Part shown: one piece after another, positions 1-7,252 of the stretch
How positions within the stretch are numbered: the stretch's first letter is position 1
Layout: every line of letters starts with the position of its first letter
NCBI GenBank assembly: GCA_934317205.1
Contig: CAKREL010000090.1
Location: 1-8,659 of the forward strand
Direction of reading: 5' to 3'
Length of the DNA: 8,659 bases
From: an uncultured Eubacterium sp.
GTDB taxonomy: Bacteria > Bacillota > Clostridia > Lachnospirales > Lachnospiraceae
Notes under the pieces: generated by a model
Told to the model about the DNA's origin: nothing
Database searches by the model: none
What the model saw: the letters and a program-made list of their open reading frames with translations, nothing else
Translations under genes and position numbers: made by a program

Positions 1-101
1 GTGATTCCCATGTCCATGATACGACGTTTGATCGGGCCTTCACCATGCAGACGTTTTACAACTACTACATCATCAACCTTTGCGTCTTTTAATGTTTTCA
101 T
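1..101 (-). CDS. FeoA-family protein, second copy (partial)
   Basis: Only the first 33 residues are inside the window; the rest lies beyond position 1. The visible protein starts MKTLKDAKVDD and contains GEGPIKRRIMDMGIT, which matches the conserved N-terminal half of FeoA proteins (an SH3-like fold). FeoA is a small cytosolic partner of the ferrous-iron transporter FeoB. The start at 101 has a good ribosome site (AGGAAG) 5-10 bases upstream. It begins 28 bases after the stop of the preceding feoA, so the two are almost certainly co-transcribed. A feoA-feoA-feoB order is common in Clostridia, so feoB is expected just outside the window (inference). The family call is firm for a fragment of this size; which Feo role this copy plays is not visible. 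Confidence 0.85.
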   Translation of the reverse strand, partial: MKTLKDAKVDDVVVVKRLHGEGPIKRRIMDMGI

Positions 102-129
102 AAAACTCTTCCTTTCTTGTCATCTATGC

Positions 130-342
130 TTAAACCATAATTCTGGTTGCCATGCTTCGATCCAGTGCAATCCGGCTGTCCTTTACCTGAAGGATAATAT
201 TTCCTCCCAGTTCACTGACAACTGTTACGGATTCGTCCACTACCAGTCCCAGTTCAGCAAGATGCTGACGTATGGAATCTTTTCCGGTAATTTTTCTGAT
301 CACTACTGTTTCTCCACTTTTCGCCATCGCTAAAGGCATCAT
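130..342 (-). CDS. feoA: FeoA ferrous-iron transport accessory protein
   Basis: A complete 70-residue protein of the usual FeoA length. Residues 1-20 (MMPLAMAKSGETVVIRKITG) and the downstream HLAELGLVV and GGNIILQVKDSRIALDRSMATRIMV segments match the FeoA SH3-like domain, which works in the cytosol with the FeoB iron(II) permease. The gene opens with two adjacent ATG codons. A GGGAGGG ribosome site lies about 7-8 bases upstream, so either ATG could be used; I chose the first. It is the first gene of the feo operon and is followed after 28 bases by a second FeoA-like gene. Upstream lies a leader of more than 200 bases with a phased array of dyads (374-588) and a promoter at 572-600. This suggests metal-responsive control. 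Confidence 0.93.
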   Translation of the reverse strand: MMPLAMAKSGETVVIRKITGKDSIRQHLAELGLVVDESVTVVSELGGNIILQVKDSRIALDRSMATRIMV

Positions 343-373
343 ATAATATCCCTCCCGTGTCAGTAGATTTGCA

Positions 374-588
374 TTTCTTTTTCATTAGTAAAATGTAACA
401 ACAAATATGTGTAACTATATATCGTTAGAAACTGTAACCATGTAATATATAAAGCTATATCTTATTACCATACCATAATCCCAGATATATTACACTATAC
501 TCTATTAGTTCTTCACAATTTCAACTACTTATAGCTACACTTTGTTAGATTTTCCTAACATCAGCATACGAAGTTTAACACTGCTAAC
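374..588. repeat. 40-bp-phased array of GTTA/TAAC dyads upstream of feoA
   Basis: A degenerate 15-base motif, roughly RCTAYAYNNTRTTAG on the plus strand, starts at 414, 454, 494 and 534, exactly 40 bases apart. The TTAG/TTAC core falls at 385, 425, 465, 505 and 545. A second core (TAAC, TAAT or CAAT) follows in each unit at 396, 435, 476, 516 and 556, four of the five in exact phase. Each unit is thus an imperfect dyad, TTAG-N7-TAAC, best preserved at 543-560. A divergent sixth unit overlaps the promoter spacer. The DNA between the cores is not conserved, unlike a simple tandem duplication. The array fills most of the gene-free stretch 343-723. A DtxR-like metal regulator is a reasonable but unproven binder. 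Confidence 0.7.
543..560. promoter_or_regulatory. Best-preserved operator-like dyad of the feo array
   Basis: TGTTAG-N6-CTAACA is a perfect 6-bp-arm inverted repeat lying just downstream of the predicted feo transcription start. The TTAG...CTAA half-sites recall those of DtxR/IdeR-type iron regulators, but the regulator is not in the window. Confidence 0.55.
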
Positions 589-600
589 GTTTATTGTCAA
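572..600 (-). promoter_or_regulatory. Candidate feo operon promoter
   Basis: Reading the minus strand, a perfect TTGACA (600-595) is followed after 17 bases by TAAACT (577-572), a 4-of-6 match to the -10 consensus. If used, transcription starts near 565 and the leader before feoA is about 220 bases long. The spacer contains a GTTAG half-site (588-584), so a repressor bound there would block polymerase. The AT-rich leader offers other weak promoter-like pairs, so this is the best candidate rather than a certain start. Confidence 0.5.
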
Positions 601-641
601 CCCCTTTTCGGAAAAAATTATCAAAAAGATCTGGAAAGCAA

Positions 642-700
642 AAAAATATTGCGATCATGGAAAGGTTTTTGCTACATTCCTTCCTGATCACAATATTTTT
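642..700 (-). terminator. Hairpin terminator of the ICMT-GH3-HD-GYP operon
   Basis: AAAAATATTG (642-651) pairs with CAATATTTTT (691-700). Inside this, GATCA (653-657) pairs with TGATC (685-689), and GGAAAGG (659-665) pairs with CCTTCC (679-684) with one bulged base. On the minus strand the hairpin ends in a run of T. It lies 24 bases after the stop of the GGDEF/HD-GYP gene and separates it from the feo promoter. The A/T-rich outer stem gives a T-run on both strands, but no plus-strand gene needs it. Confidence 0.8.
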
Positions 701-723
701 ATGTGAAGTTCTATTTTTGATTT

Positions 724-3246
724 TTACTGTAATTCTTCGGATTCTACCAAAGTGATCGTGCCGTTGTCCAGGCACTCTACAAATTTATAAGCCAGATTTG
801 GGTCAAACTGCTTTCCAGCGTCCAAAAGGAGCTTTTCTCTCGCTACCTCCAATGGGAATGCTTTCTTATAGCAGCGTCTGGATGTCATGGCATCAAAGGA
901 ATCTGCCACGCATAAAATTCGCGCTGTCAGTGGAATATCCTCGCCTGCGATTCGCCTCGGATATCCTTTTCCATCATATCTTTCATGATGACCGATGACT
1001 GCCGGGATAACATAATCCAGAGATGGAAGATGACGGATAATGTCAATCGATGCTTCCACATGTCCTTTGATGATCTCATATTCCTCATCTGTCAGACGCC
1101 CCGGTTTATTCAGTACATACTCCGGAATTCCGATTTTTCCCACATCATGCAGCAAAGCCGCCTGTCGGATGATCTCGACCATATCTTCATTCATACCAAG
1201 TGCTGCTGCCAGAGCGGTAGCATAATATACCACGTTATTGGAATGACTGAACGTATAATGATCCTTCGCATCGATAGCTGCTGTCAGTGCATAGATCGTT
1301 GTTTCATATTCGCGGTAAATATGAGCACGGTCTCTGGTATGCCCCTGCGCGTTATTATTGCGAAACATTGTATCAAACACCTGAATTCCATTTTTTCCGC
1401 TGTGCTTTACATGGTAGACAGCCAGATCCACATTCTCCATCAGTTCCTTGACATTTCTGGCTGCATACGGTGCCGCACTGATTCCTGCACTGACAGTCAC
1501 CGCCTTCAGTTTCATATCTGTCCGTCGGTTATTCATTACAAAAATCTGCTTTGCGATCGATTCTACCAGATTTTTAGCTGAAAACAGATCATATTTTGGA
1601 AGCAGGACTGCAAATTCTTTTCCACCGTAACGGGCTATATGTCCACTGTCCCCCACACTGCTGCGAATGATCGCAGCGATCTGCTGCAGACAGATGTCGC
1701 CTTCCTTGATGCCGTATAACTGATTATATAACTTAAAATCATCTACATTAATGATAGCCAGCGCCAGGGAAGAATCTTTATTTTTCTCAAACTCGTCATT
1801 CAATACTTCATAAAAATACTTCCGGTTAAGCAGTCCGGTCATCTCATCCGTCCGTGCCTCAATGCAGGCTTTTTCATACATTCTCGCATTTTTAATAGCA
1901 ATAGACGCCACTGACGTAACAGAAGCAATCAGCTGCTCTTCGTCATATACAAGCCCTTTTTTTGAAGAAGATGACGTAATCAGAAGTACACCTGCCAGAC
2001 AATCACCATCTTTCAGTCCTGCACAATAGCGAATATGCTTTTTATCCAACTGATGCTTTTCGCTTTCCCACATGGATTTGTATTCCACCGTATAGCGAAA
2101 TTCCCTGTAGATCAGAGGCTCATCGTGAACTGCCAGCCACTGGATCATGGGATTTTCCTCCTCCAGCGAAAAAGCCAGGTCGTTGAGCGGCTGATCACTG
2201 GCAAATCCCCGATATGGCTGACCGGGTGCATCCTGCATACAGATATAGATATTTCCAACATCCATCAGTTCTTTCAACACATGGATCGTTTGATCCAGAA
2301 TTTCCTGCAGATCCAATGTCTTGGAAATTGCTGAACTGAATTCTTTGATTTTTTCCGCCTGATGAACTTCTTCCTTTACAAACACATTTTTCACCAATAA
2401 CTTCCATAAAAACGTAAACAGCGCATAAATGACAAGAAAAATCACTGCAAATACAAGTGCAAACGCTGTCATATTTTTATCCATCTCTAAATGAAGCACT
2501 TTCTGCAAATATGGAACAACATTAAAAAATACGATTACTGAAAACAAAAATCCAACGCCATAGCATAATCCGGAAGAAGCCAGCATCTGCAAACGAAACA
2601 GGCGTCTGCGGGTAAGTGCATAAAATATCAAAAATACATTAATGACACCGCTCAGGACATCGATTGGGAAACCGGAAAGCAGCGGCAGACTGATCAGAAC
2701 GTTTCCGGCAAATAGTACCACAACGCCAAACATTATCGGATCATATTGTACTTTCATATTCGGATTTGCTTTGCAGATACGCACCAGGATTGCAAACAAG
2801 TGCAGCAGAAATACTCCAACAAGAAAGAATAATACCAGAATCGTCGGTTTTATATCGTATACAAAGGTTGGTCTTCCATTTTTTTCTATAAGTTCCGGAC
2901 ACGCCAGAAATACACCATTCCAAATATTTGCCACAAGACAGGTAAGCATAGCGACCAGATAGATTCTGCCTCCCACGCCTTCCCTGACACCGCCAAAAGC
3001 CAGAATAAAACGGTAGTATGCGTATGGAAGAATTAAGATTCCAAATAATGAAACCTGATACCAGAATGCGTAATGCGGCCAGAACTGCGCACGCATAAAG
3101 GCAGAGCCACCGGTCCACAAAAGCAGTCCTGTCAGCACCATCAGAAAGCTGTTTACAATTTTATTTCTCTTTGCTGCCAGAAACATCAGCAGCATAAATC
3201 CATAGCACACCATGGCTATAATTGAAATATATCCGTAGGTTCCCAT
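724..3246 (-). CDS. Membrane GAF-GGDEF(degenerate)-HD-GYP signalling protein
   Basis: An 840-residue protein. Residues 1-290 are very hydrophobic, with about eight or nine membrane segments resembling 7TM-type sensory inputs. A GAF-like region spans about 300-455, GGDEF about 461-625 and HD-GYP about 650-825. The HD-GYP motifs are intact: H700-D701 in HDVGKIGI, K727-x-H729, HHE at 753-755 and DGKGYP at 758-763. A cyclic-di-GMP phosphodiesterase activity is therefore predicted. In the GGDEF domain the signature is GGKEF (541-545), and the metal-binding aspartate of the DxD-FK motif is Asn500. Both acidic metal ligands are thus replaced and no RxxD inhibitory site is seen, so cyclase activity is unlikely; it may bind GTP or be structural. 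The start has a GAGGG site 5 bases upstream. It begins 9 bases after the GH3 gene's stop and ends the operon. Confidence 0.9.
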   Translation of the reverse strand: MGTYGYISIIAMVCYGFMLLMFLAAKRNKIVNSFLMVLTGLLLWTGGSAFMRAQFWPHYAFWYQVSLFGILILPYAYYRFILAFGGVREGVGGRIYLVAMLTCLVANIWNGVFLACPELIEKNGRPTFVYDIKPTILVLFFLVGVFLLHLFAILVRICKANPNMKVQYDPIMFGVVVLFAGNVLISLPLLSGFPIDVLSGVINVFLIFYALTRRRLFRLQMLASSGLCYGVGFLFSVIVFFNVVPYLQKVLHLEMDKNMTAFALVFAVIFLVIYALFTFLWKLLVKNVFVKEEVHQAEKIKEFSSAISKTLDLQEILDQTIHVLKELMDVGNIYICMQDAPGQPYRGFASDQPLNDLAFSLEEENPMIQWLAVHDEPLIYREFRYTVEYKSMWESEKHQLDKKHIRYCAGLKDGDCLAGVLLITSSSSKKGLVYDEEQLIASVTSVASIAIKNARMYEKACIEARTDEMTGLLNRKYFYEVLNDEFEKNKDSSLALAIINVDDFKLYNQLYGIKEGDICLQQIAAIIRSSVGDSGHIARYGGKEFAVLLPKYDLFSAKNLVESIAKQIFVMNNRRTDMKLKAVTVSAGISAAPYAARNVKELMENVDLAVYHVKHSGKNGIQVFDTMFRNNNAQGHTRDRAHIYREYETTIYALTAAIDAKDHYTFSHSNNVVYYATALAAALGMNEDMVEIIRQAALLHDVGKIGIPEYVLNKPGRLTDEEYEIIKGHVEASIDIIRHLPSLDYVIPAVIGHHERYDGKGYPRRIAGEDIPLTARILCVADSFDAMTSRRCYKKAFPLEVAREKLLLDAGKQFDPNLAYKFVECLDNGTITLVESEELQ

Positions 3247-3255
3247 ATATCCCTC

Positions 3256-4875
3256 TTATCTCACTCTATTCATACTCGCCTGCACCTCAAGTAACCCCTT
3301 TAGATCATAATGTGAAGGGCTCATATGATACAGTTTTTTCCCTGTCCGTTTCTCATAAGTCTCAAATGTTCCGCAAGTAAGAATCGTCACCTGCAGAGGA
3401 TCCATTCCCAAAATCTTTTTCAGATCACGGTAATCCTGATCAATATATTTAAAATAAGTACTGAGCAGATCTTTCAAAATTGTTGCACTCATGGCATTAT
3501 TCAGCAGTGCATCCCGCTCCAGTTCCACATACATGTGCAGATACGGCCGGTTCTGCTCATTATATTCCTTCGTTGCCACCCAGTTTATAATCGGAAGCTT
3601 TGAAAGTCCAATGACATTTTTGATCCCATTTTCCGAAATTCGTGTAAACCCGGCAATATCGATGATCCAGGGCACACGATCTATATACTCAAAGCGCGGG
3701 ATCCGCGTCTCATCTTCCCGGTTTTCCAGACCGACGCAGCGATACATATCGCCACAGCGATACCTTGCAAACGCTCCGCCTTTCAAGATAGTAAATACCA
3801 GCTCATATTTTTCCCCCGGCCGTACCTCATCCATGAGATATGTCGGTGGAATATAAGATGGATCCTCATAATTTTTCAGCATGTCTTCCTCTGTGATAAA
3901 CTCGTAAAATGCGTTATCCGGGAAGAAATACATACCCTTACGCGTCCATGTCTCTGTTCCCATCATGGAAGGCTCTGTACCTGCAAATAATTCCATCGGC
4001 CGGATACCCCAGAGTTCTTCCAGATCATCCTTATAGCACAGATTGTCTGTGCCTGCTACCATAAAGCCTTTCAGATGGAAGAGGTCCTTTGGAAGCAGTT
4101 GCCGCTGCTCTTTCTTGCACCGGTATTTTGCTTTCAAAAGCCGGATGAGCATCTGCGGTTTACAGTTTAACAGACTGGACAACTTTACTCCACCGCCTGA
4201 ACTTGTCAGAGATGACAGGCTCTGGCTGACTGCATAGGCGACACTTCCCAGACCGAAGAAAAATCCCAGATCCTTTTGCATAGCCATCTTAAATCCCAGT
4301 TTGTTACGCTCACTGAAACTCATATTCACAGCATCTTTGATCGCCGGTAAAAACTCAATATCGATTTCCTCTCCCAGTGCCAGTGGAAACAATCCTGTCG
4401 CATAAGGCAATGGTGCCAGTGCATACAGAAACTTATCCGTGGAAGCCACATCAAAGGAGCCTTTTTCACGGCTTGTCGACAAGATCAGACATGCCATGAC
4501 GTTATTTCGATACGTATCCAGCATACTTCTGGTATACGGTGCTACCTTGATCGGGTGCTTGCCACCCTCCCAGGTCGTCTGTATCCAGATCACCGGATTT
4601 CCCGGAAGCATATCCGGCTGCTTGCTCAACAGAATATCTGCATAATCTTCATATCCTGTCAACGGCACCATTTTCCGGAATTCCTCCAGATTTCTCGGAT
4701 GCTTTCCTTTCAGAATGGACTGCCCCAGTCCGCAGTTGCTCCAAAGCTGGATCTGCTCTTCCATCAACCGCCGCTGGATCTTCATGTACCCTTCCATGGA
4801 CAGATCAAGGAATCCGCAGTACTGCTGCCAGATTTCACTATATTGACGTTTTTTCAATTTTTCTTTTAGGCTCAT
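3256..4875 (-). CDS. GH3-family adenylate-forming (acyl-amido synthetase-like) protein
   Basis: A 539-residue protein with GH3-family landmarks throughout: VPLTGYEDY (70-78), a nucleotide-loop-like TTWEGGK (100-106), FAGTEPS (297-303), the characteristic FFPDNAFYEFI (317-327), and YELVFT followed by RYRCGD (357-376). GH3 proteins belong to the ANL superfamily. They adenylate a carboxylic acid and, in characterised plant members, join it to an amino acid. The substrate here cannot be read from sequence. The nucleotide loop departs from the usual SSGTT form, so activity is not certain. The length fits bacterial GH3 proteins, and I see no signal peptide. Its ATG overlaps the upstream methyltransferase stop by 4 bases (ATGA) and its own stop lies 9 bases before the HD-GYP gene, which points to translational coupling in one operon. 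Confidence 0.88.
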   Translation of the reverse strand: MSLKEKLKKRQYSEIWQQYCGFLDLSMEGYMKIQRRLMEEQIQLWSNCGLGQSILKGKHPRNLEEFRKMVPLTGYEDYADILLSKQPDMLPGNPVIWIQTTWEGGKHPIKVAPYTRSMLDTYRNNVMACLILSTSREKGSFDVASTDKFLYALAPLPYATGLFPLALGEEIDIEFLPAIKDAVNMSFSERNKLGFKMAMQKDLGFFFGLGSVAYAVSQSLSSLTSSGGGVKLSSLLNCKPQMLIRLLKAKYRCKKEQRQLLPKDLFHLKGFMVAGTDNLCYKDDLEELWGIRPMELFAGTEPSMMGTETWTRKGMYFFPDNAFYEFITEEDMLKNYEDPSYIPPTYLMDEVRPGEKYELVFTILKGGAFARYRCGDMYRCVGLENREDETRIPRFEYIDRVPWIIDIAGFTRISENGIKNVIGLSKLPIINWVATKEYNEQNRPYLHMYVELERDALLNNAMSATILKDLLSTYFKYIDQDYRDLKKILGMDPLQVTILTCGTFETYEKRTGKKLYHMSPSHYDLKGLLEVQASMNRVR

Positions 4876-5468
4876 AGGTTGTCCACTCCAGATTGCTTGC
4901 TACGTTTTCTTATACTTTTCATGCACGCCCGGATACTTTTTCCATTCGGGATTAAAAATGGCGTGCTTTGTTGATATTCCCTATAATTAAAAAATGTCCG
5001 TGGAAATGTCCACAGATCCTGAAAAATGATATACAGATAATTCCAGAAAATCATAAGTCCAAAATAGATTCCCTGTCTTAATCCACCCAGCATTCCCCAC
5101 ATACATAAAAAAGCACCCGCATACCACAACACACCCGGATGACGGCACAAACCATACACTCCTTCTGTGTATGCAGCACGCAGTTTATTTTCTTCACAAT
5201 AGGTTTCTTCAAAGGGAAGTGCAAAAAACAAGGTATATATAAGCATACCAAGAAAAAACAATGCTCCGATTCCAAATCCGATCACTGCTCCCATGCTCCG
5301 ATGACCTTGTCCCCATGCAGAACAGAACTCTGCTACGACAGACGCCACGACAAGAATACTCCCCCATGCAAAAAATTTCTGCAAACATACATTCTTACTT
5401 AAAATACTGTTGATATCATATACAAAATACAGGACAAATCCTGCAGTTCCCAAAATCAGCTGCCACAT
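4872..5468 (-). CDS. ICMT/PEMT-like integral membrane methyltransferase
   Basis: A 198-residue protein with about five hydrophobic segments. It carries the isoprenylcysteine carboxyl methyltransferase/phospholipid methyltransferase hallmark GVYGLCRHPGVLWY (RHP at 109-111) and a C-terminal YREYQQSTPFLIP block resembling the family's Y..Y....P motif. Such enzymes methylate lipidic or membrane-associated substrates with S-adenosylmethionine. Start choice: an ATG at 5474 would sit only one base from the AGGAG ribosome site (5480-5476), whereas the in-frame ATG at 5468 is 7 bases away, so I prefer 5468. The tail is rich in lysine and arginine, likely cytosolic. It is the first gene of the operon, and its stop overlaps the GH3 start. 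The substrate is unknown; methylation of a carboxyl made or used by the GH3 enzyme is speculation. Confidence 0.8.
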   Translation of the reverse strand: MWQLILGTAGFVLYFVYDINSILSKNVCLQKFFAWGSILVVASVVAEFCSAWGQGHRSMGAVIGFGIGALFFLGMLIYTLFFALPFEETYCEENKLRAAYTEGVYGLCRHPGVLWYAGAFLCMWGMLGGLRQGIYFGLMIFWNYLYIIFQDLWTFPRTFFNYREYQQSTPFLIPNGKSIRACMKSIRKRSKQSGVDNL

Positions 5469-5526
5469 CTTCATTCTCCTGTCAAAAAATCCACAAAAAA
5501 AATATCTGTGTATGTATCAATATTAC

Positions 5527-5541
5527 TGCCTTTAACAGGCA
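5527..5541. promoter_or_regulatory. Small dyad at the predicted transcription start of the ICMT-GH3-HD-GYP operon
   Basis: TGCCT-TTAAC-AGGCA is a perfect 5-bp-arm inverted repeat just downstream of the -10 box. It could be an operator or a small leader hairpin. It is short enough to arise by chance. Confidence 0.35.
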
Positions 5542-5547
5542 ATCTAA

Positions 5548-5576
5548 ATTATAATAAAGTTCCTGCTAAATTGCAA
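5548..5576 (-). promoter_or_regulatory. Sigma-70-type promoter of the ICMT-GH3-HD-GYP operon
   Basis: On the minus strand TTGCAA (5576-5571) is followed by exactly 17 bases and a perfect TATAAT (5553-5548). Transcription would start near 5541, giving a leader of about 70 bases before the ICMT-like gene. The promoter sits directly after the terminator of the upstream radical SAM gene, so the operon is an independent unit. Confidence 0.8.
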
Positions 5577-5578
5577 GG

Positions 5579-5610
5579 AAAAAAACACCGCCGGTCGACA
5601 GGCCGGCGGT
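5579..5610 (-). terminator. Intrinsic terminator of the radical SAM gene
   Basis: ACCGCCGG (5587-5594) pairs perfectly with CCGGCGGT (5603-5610). One G-T and one C-G pair extend the stem to 10 bp around a GACA loop. On the minus strand it is followed immediately by seven T residues (5585-5579). It lies about 50 bases after the radical SAM stop. Confidence 0.95.
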
Positions 5611-5661
5611 ATCATTACTTATTCATTATTCAATGTTCAAAAACATTCTCTTTTTAATGTT

Positions 5662-6264
5662 TTAATCTTCCCATGGACGGATACGGTATACAGCACCAAC
5701 TTCCTCACAGATTTTACTGCACTGCGCTTCTTCTTCTTTTGTGATCGTAGTCTCTACCGTTGTCATGACAACTTTAGGTACATGTCTGGTACACTTCTTT
5801 GCAAAATCAATCATTGCATCGAAGGACTGATCTCCGAATTTGCTGCGGACCAGTTCATGGTAACGCTCTGCATTTGGTGTATTCAGGCTGATGGATACTG
5901 TATCGATCAGACCTTCAAATTCCGGTGTGATATCACGGTTCCAGATCAGATTGCCCATTCCGTTCGTATTGATACGCACTGGTTTCGAGAATGTCTCTTT
6001 TACATAAGCTGCCACTTTCAGCAATACAGGCAGCGCCTCTGTCGGCTCACCGAATCCACAAAATACAACTTCCTCAAATTCATTCATATCAAACTTTGCA
6101 AATTCTGCGATGACTTCCTCTGCAGAAGGCTCACGATCCAGCCACAGACTGTGGGATTCTCCTACATGGTCCATTGTCTGACGCAGGCAGAATGTACAGG
6201 CACATGGACATTTGTTTGTCAGGTTTACATATAACCCATGATGTACTTTGTATAAAATTTCCAT
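5662..6264 (-). CDS. Short radical SAM protein, TatD-associated type
   Basis: A 200-residue protein with the radical SAM iron-sulfur motif CxxxCxxC at C19, C23 and C26 (an extra C21 lies between), preceded by YVNLTNKC. It also has the SAM-binding-type FCGFGEP (68-74) and INTNG (98-102). It therefore carries a [4Fe-4S] cluster and should cleave S-adenosylmethionine reductively. Size and motif spacing match the small family annotated as 'TatD family-associated radical SAM protein' (TIGR04038, from memory), whose reaction is unknown. No TatD nuclease is present in this window. The protein is shorter than most radical SAM enzymes and ends soon after the barrel, without an auxiliary-cluster domain. 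The start has an AAGGA site 7 bases upstream. It has its own promoter (6315-6343) and a strong terminator, so it appears monocistronic. Confidence 0.82.
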   Translation of the reverse strand: MEILYKVHHGLYVNLTNKCPCACTFCLRQTMDHVGESHSLWLDREPSAEEVIAEFAKFDMNEFEEVVFCGFGEPTEALPVLLKVAAYVKETFSKPVRINTNGMGNLIWNRDITPEFEGLIDTVSISLNTPNAERYHELVRSKFGDQSFDAMIDFAKKCTRHVPKVVMTTVETTITKEEEAQCSKICEEVGAVYRIRPWED

Positions 6265-6314
6265 TTTTCATTCCTTCTTTCTATTTATAATCCACTCTTT
6301 TTAATATCAATATA

Positions 6315-6343
6315 GTTATAAGTTCTCCTTCAAGCATTTTCAA
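6315..6343 (-). promoter_or_regulatory. Promoter of the radical SAM gene
   Basis: On the minus strand TTGAAA (6343-6338) is followed after 17 bases by TATAAC (6320-6315). Predicted transcription start is near 6308, about 45 bases before the ATG. I saw no clear terminator between the kinase gene's stop (6389) and this promoter, so readthrough from the kinase gene is possible. Confidence 0.65.
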
Positions 6344-6388
6344 TGACTCTGCTTACCAGATATCTTATAAAGTAAATCATAAGCAGCA

Positions 6389-7225
6389 TTATCTCGCCAG
6401 ACTTCCCAGATGGTCCTCAAAGCAGACACCATCTGTCAGTGGGATATCCCGCTCGATCGAACTTAAAATGCATTTTTTGATAAAGTTGGATGCTTTTTTC
6501 ACAGACTCTTCAAAAGCAACCCCGTTCACGGCATCTGCTGCCAGTATCGCAGAAAAAATATCCCCGGTTCCGGATCGGGATGTACCGATTCTGTGGGTGC
6601 GCAGCATTTTGCATTCCTTTCCTTTTTCGTAACAGAGATTCGCTACAAAGCTCCCCTGCGGAATGCCCGTGATCACCACTTTCTCCGGTCCCATCCGGCT
6701 TAAAGCTTCTGCCATCTGTTCAATCTCTGCTACTCGCCATTTTTCCTTATATGGCGTATCTGTCAGGATACAGGCCTCTGTCAGATTTGGTGTCAGGATA
6801 TCTGCATAATGCACCAGCTTCTTCATCTCCAGGCACATTTCCATGGTATAAGTCGGATACGGCTTTCCATAATCCCCCATAACCGGGTCGATCAGTACAA
6901 TGGTCCCCTCCCCACCGAACTCCTGAAGGAAATCTCCTACAATCCCAATTTGCGCTTCAGATCCCAGAAACCCAGTGCAGATTCCATTAAAATGCAGATC
7001 CAGTTTCCGCCATTCTGCGATATACGGACGCATCTTATCGGTATAATCTTCAAAAAAATAGCTGTCAAATCCTGTATGATTTGAAAAAATCGATGTCGGT
7101 ACCGGACAGCACTGTATCTTCATTGCTGATATGATCGGCAGTGAAACTGCGATAGAGCATCGTCCAAAGCCTGAAAAATCATTGATCACAGCAATTTTCT
7201 TCTGATTATTATGTGAAGCTATCAT
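6389..7225 (-). CDS. Pyridoxamine/pyridoxal kinase (ribokinase superfamily)
   Basis: A 278-residue cytosolic protein, the normal length for PdxK/PdxY-type kinases that phosphorylate B6 vitamers with ATP to make pyridoxal 5'-phosphate or its amine form. Family features are visible in order: an N-terminal VINDFSGFGRCS (13-24), PTSIFSNHTGFDS (43-55), LIDPVMGDYGKPY (111-123), LTPNLTEA (144-151) and the catalytic anion-hole motif GTGD (219-222) with Asp222 as the base. The match is closest to proteins annotated as pyridoxamine kinase in Clostridia; I give no symbol because pdxK and pdxY cannot be separated here. The ribosome site is weak: GGGGAT lies about 13 bases from the ATG. No alternative start with a better site is apparent. 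It appears to stand alone, with a terminator upstream (7355-7387) and a dyad in its leader (7253-7265). Confidence 0.88.
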   Translation of the reverse strand: MIASHNNQKKIAVINDFSGFGRCSIAVSLPIISAMKIQCCPVPTSIFSNHTGFDSYFFEDYTDKMRPYIAEWRKLDLHFNGICTGFLGSEAQIGIVGDFLQEFGGEGTIVLIDPVMGDYGKPYPTYTMEMCLEMKKLVHYADILTPNLTEACILTDTPYKEKWRVAEIEQMAEALSRMGPEKVVITGIPQGSFVANLCYEKGKECKMLRTHRIGTSRSGTGDIFSAILAADAVNGVAFEESVKKASNFIKKCILSSIERDIPLTDGVCFEDHLGSLAR

Positions 7226-7252
7226 AAAACTATTTAATCCCCATCTTTCTCT

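Noticed and set aside
1..333. Plus-strand frame open from the window edge
   Set aside because: It lies opposite two clear FeoA-family genes and has no recognisable domain.
374..588. Possible CRISPR array, because of regular spacing
   Set aside because: The repeats are short, degenerate and AT-rich, with no constant 25-36-base repeat and no cas genes. The dyads sit in a promoter/leader, which fits operators better.
985..1581. 198-codon plus-strand open frame
   Set aside because: It is antisense to the well-supported GGDEF/HD-GYP gene, and its translation shows no family motif.
5782..6234. 150-codon plus-strand open frame
   Set aside because: It lies entirely antisense to the radical SAM gene, whose cysteine motif and ribosome site are convincing.
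6360..6388. Terminator after the kinase gene
   Set aside because: Only a 5-bp CTTAT/ATAAG pairing with a 10-base loop and no T-run could be found.
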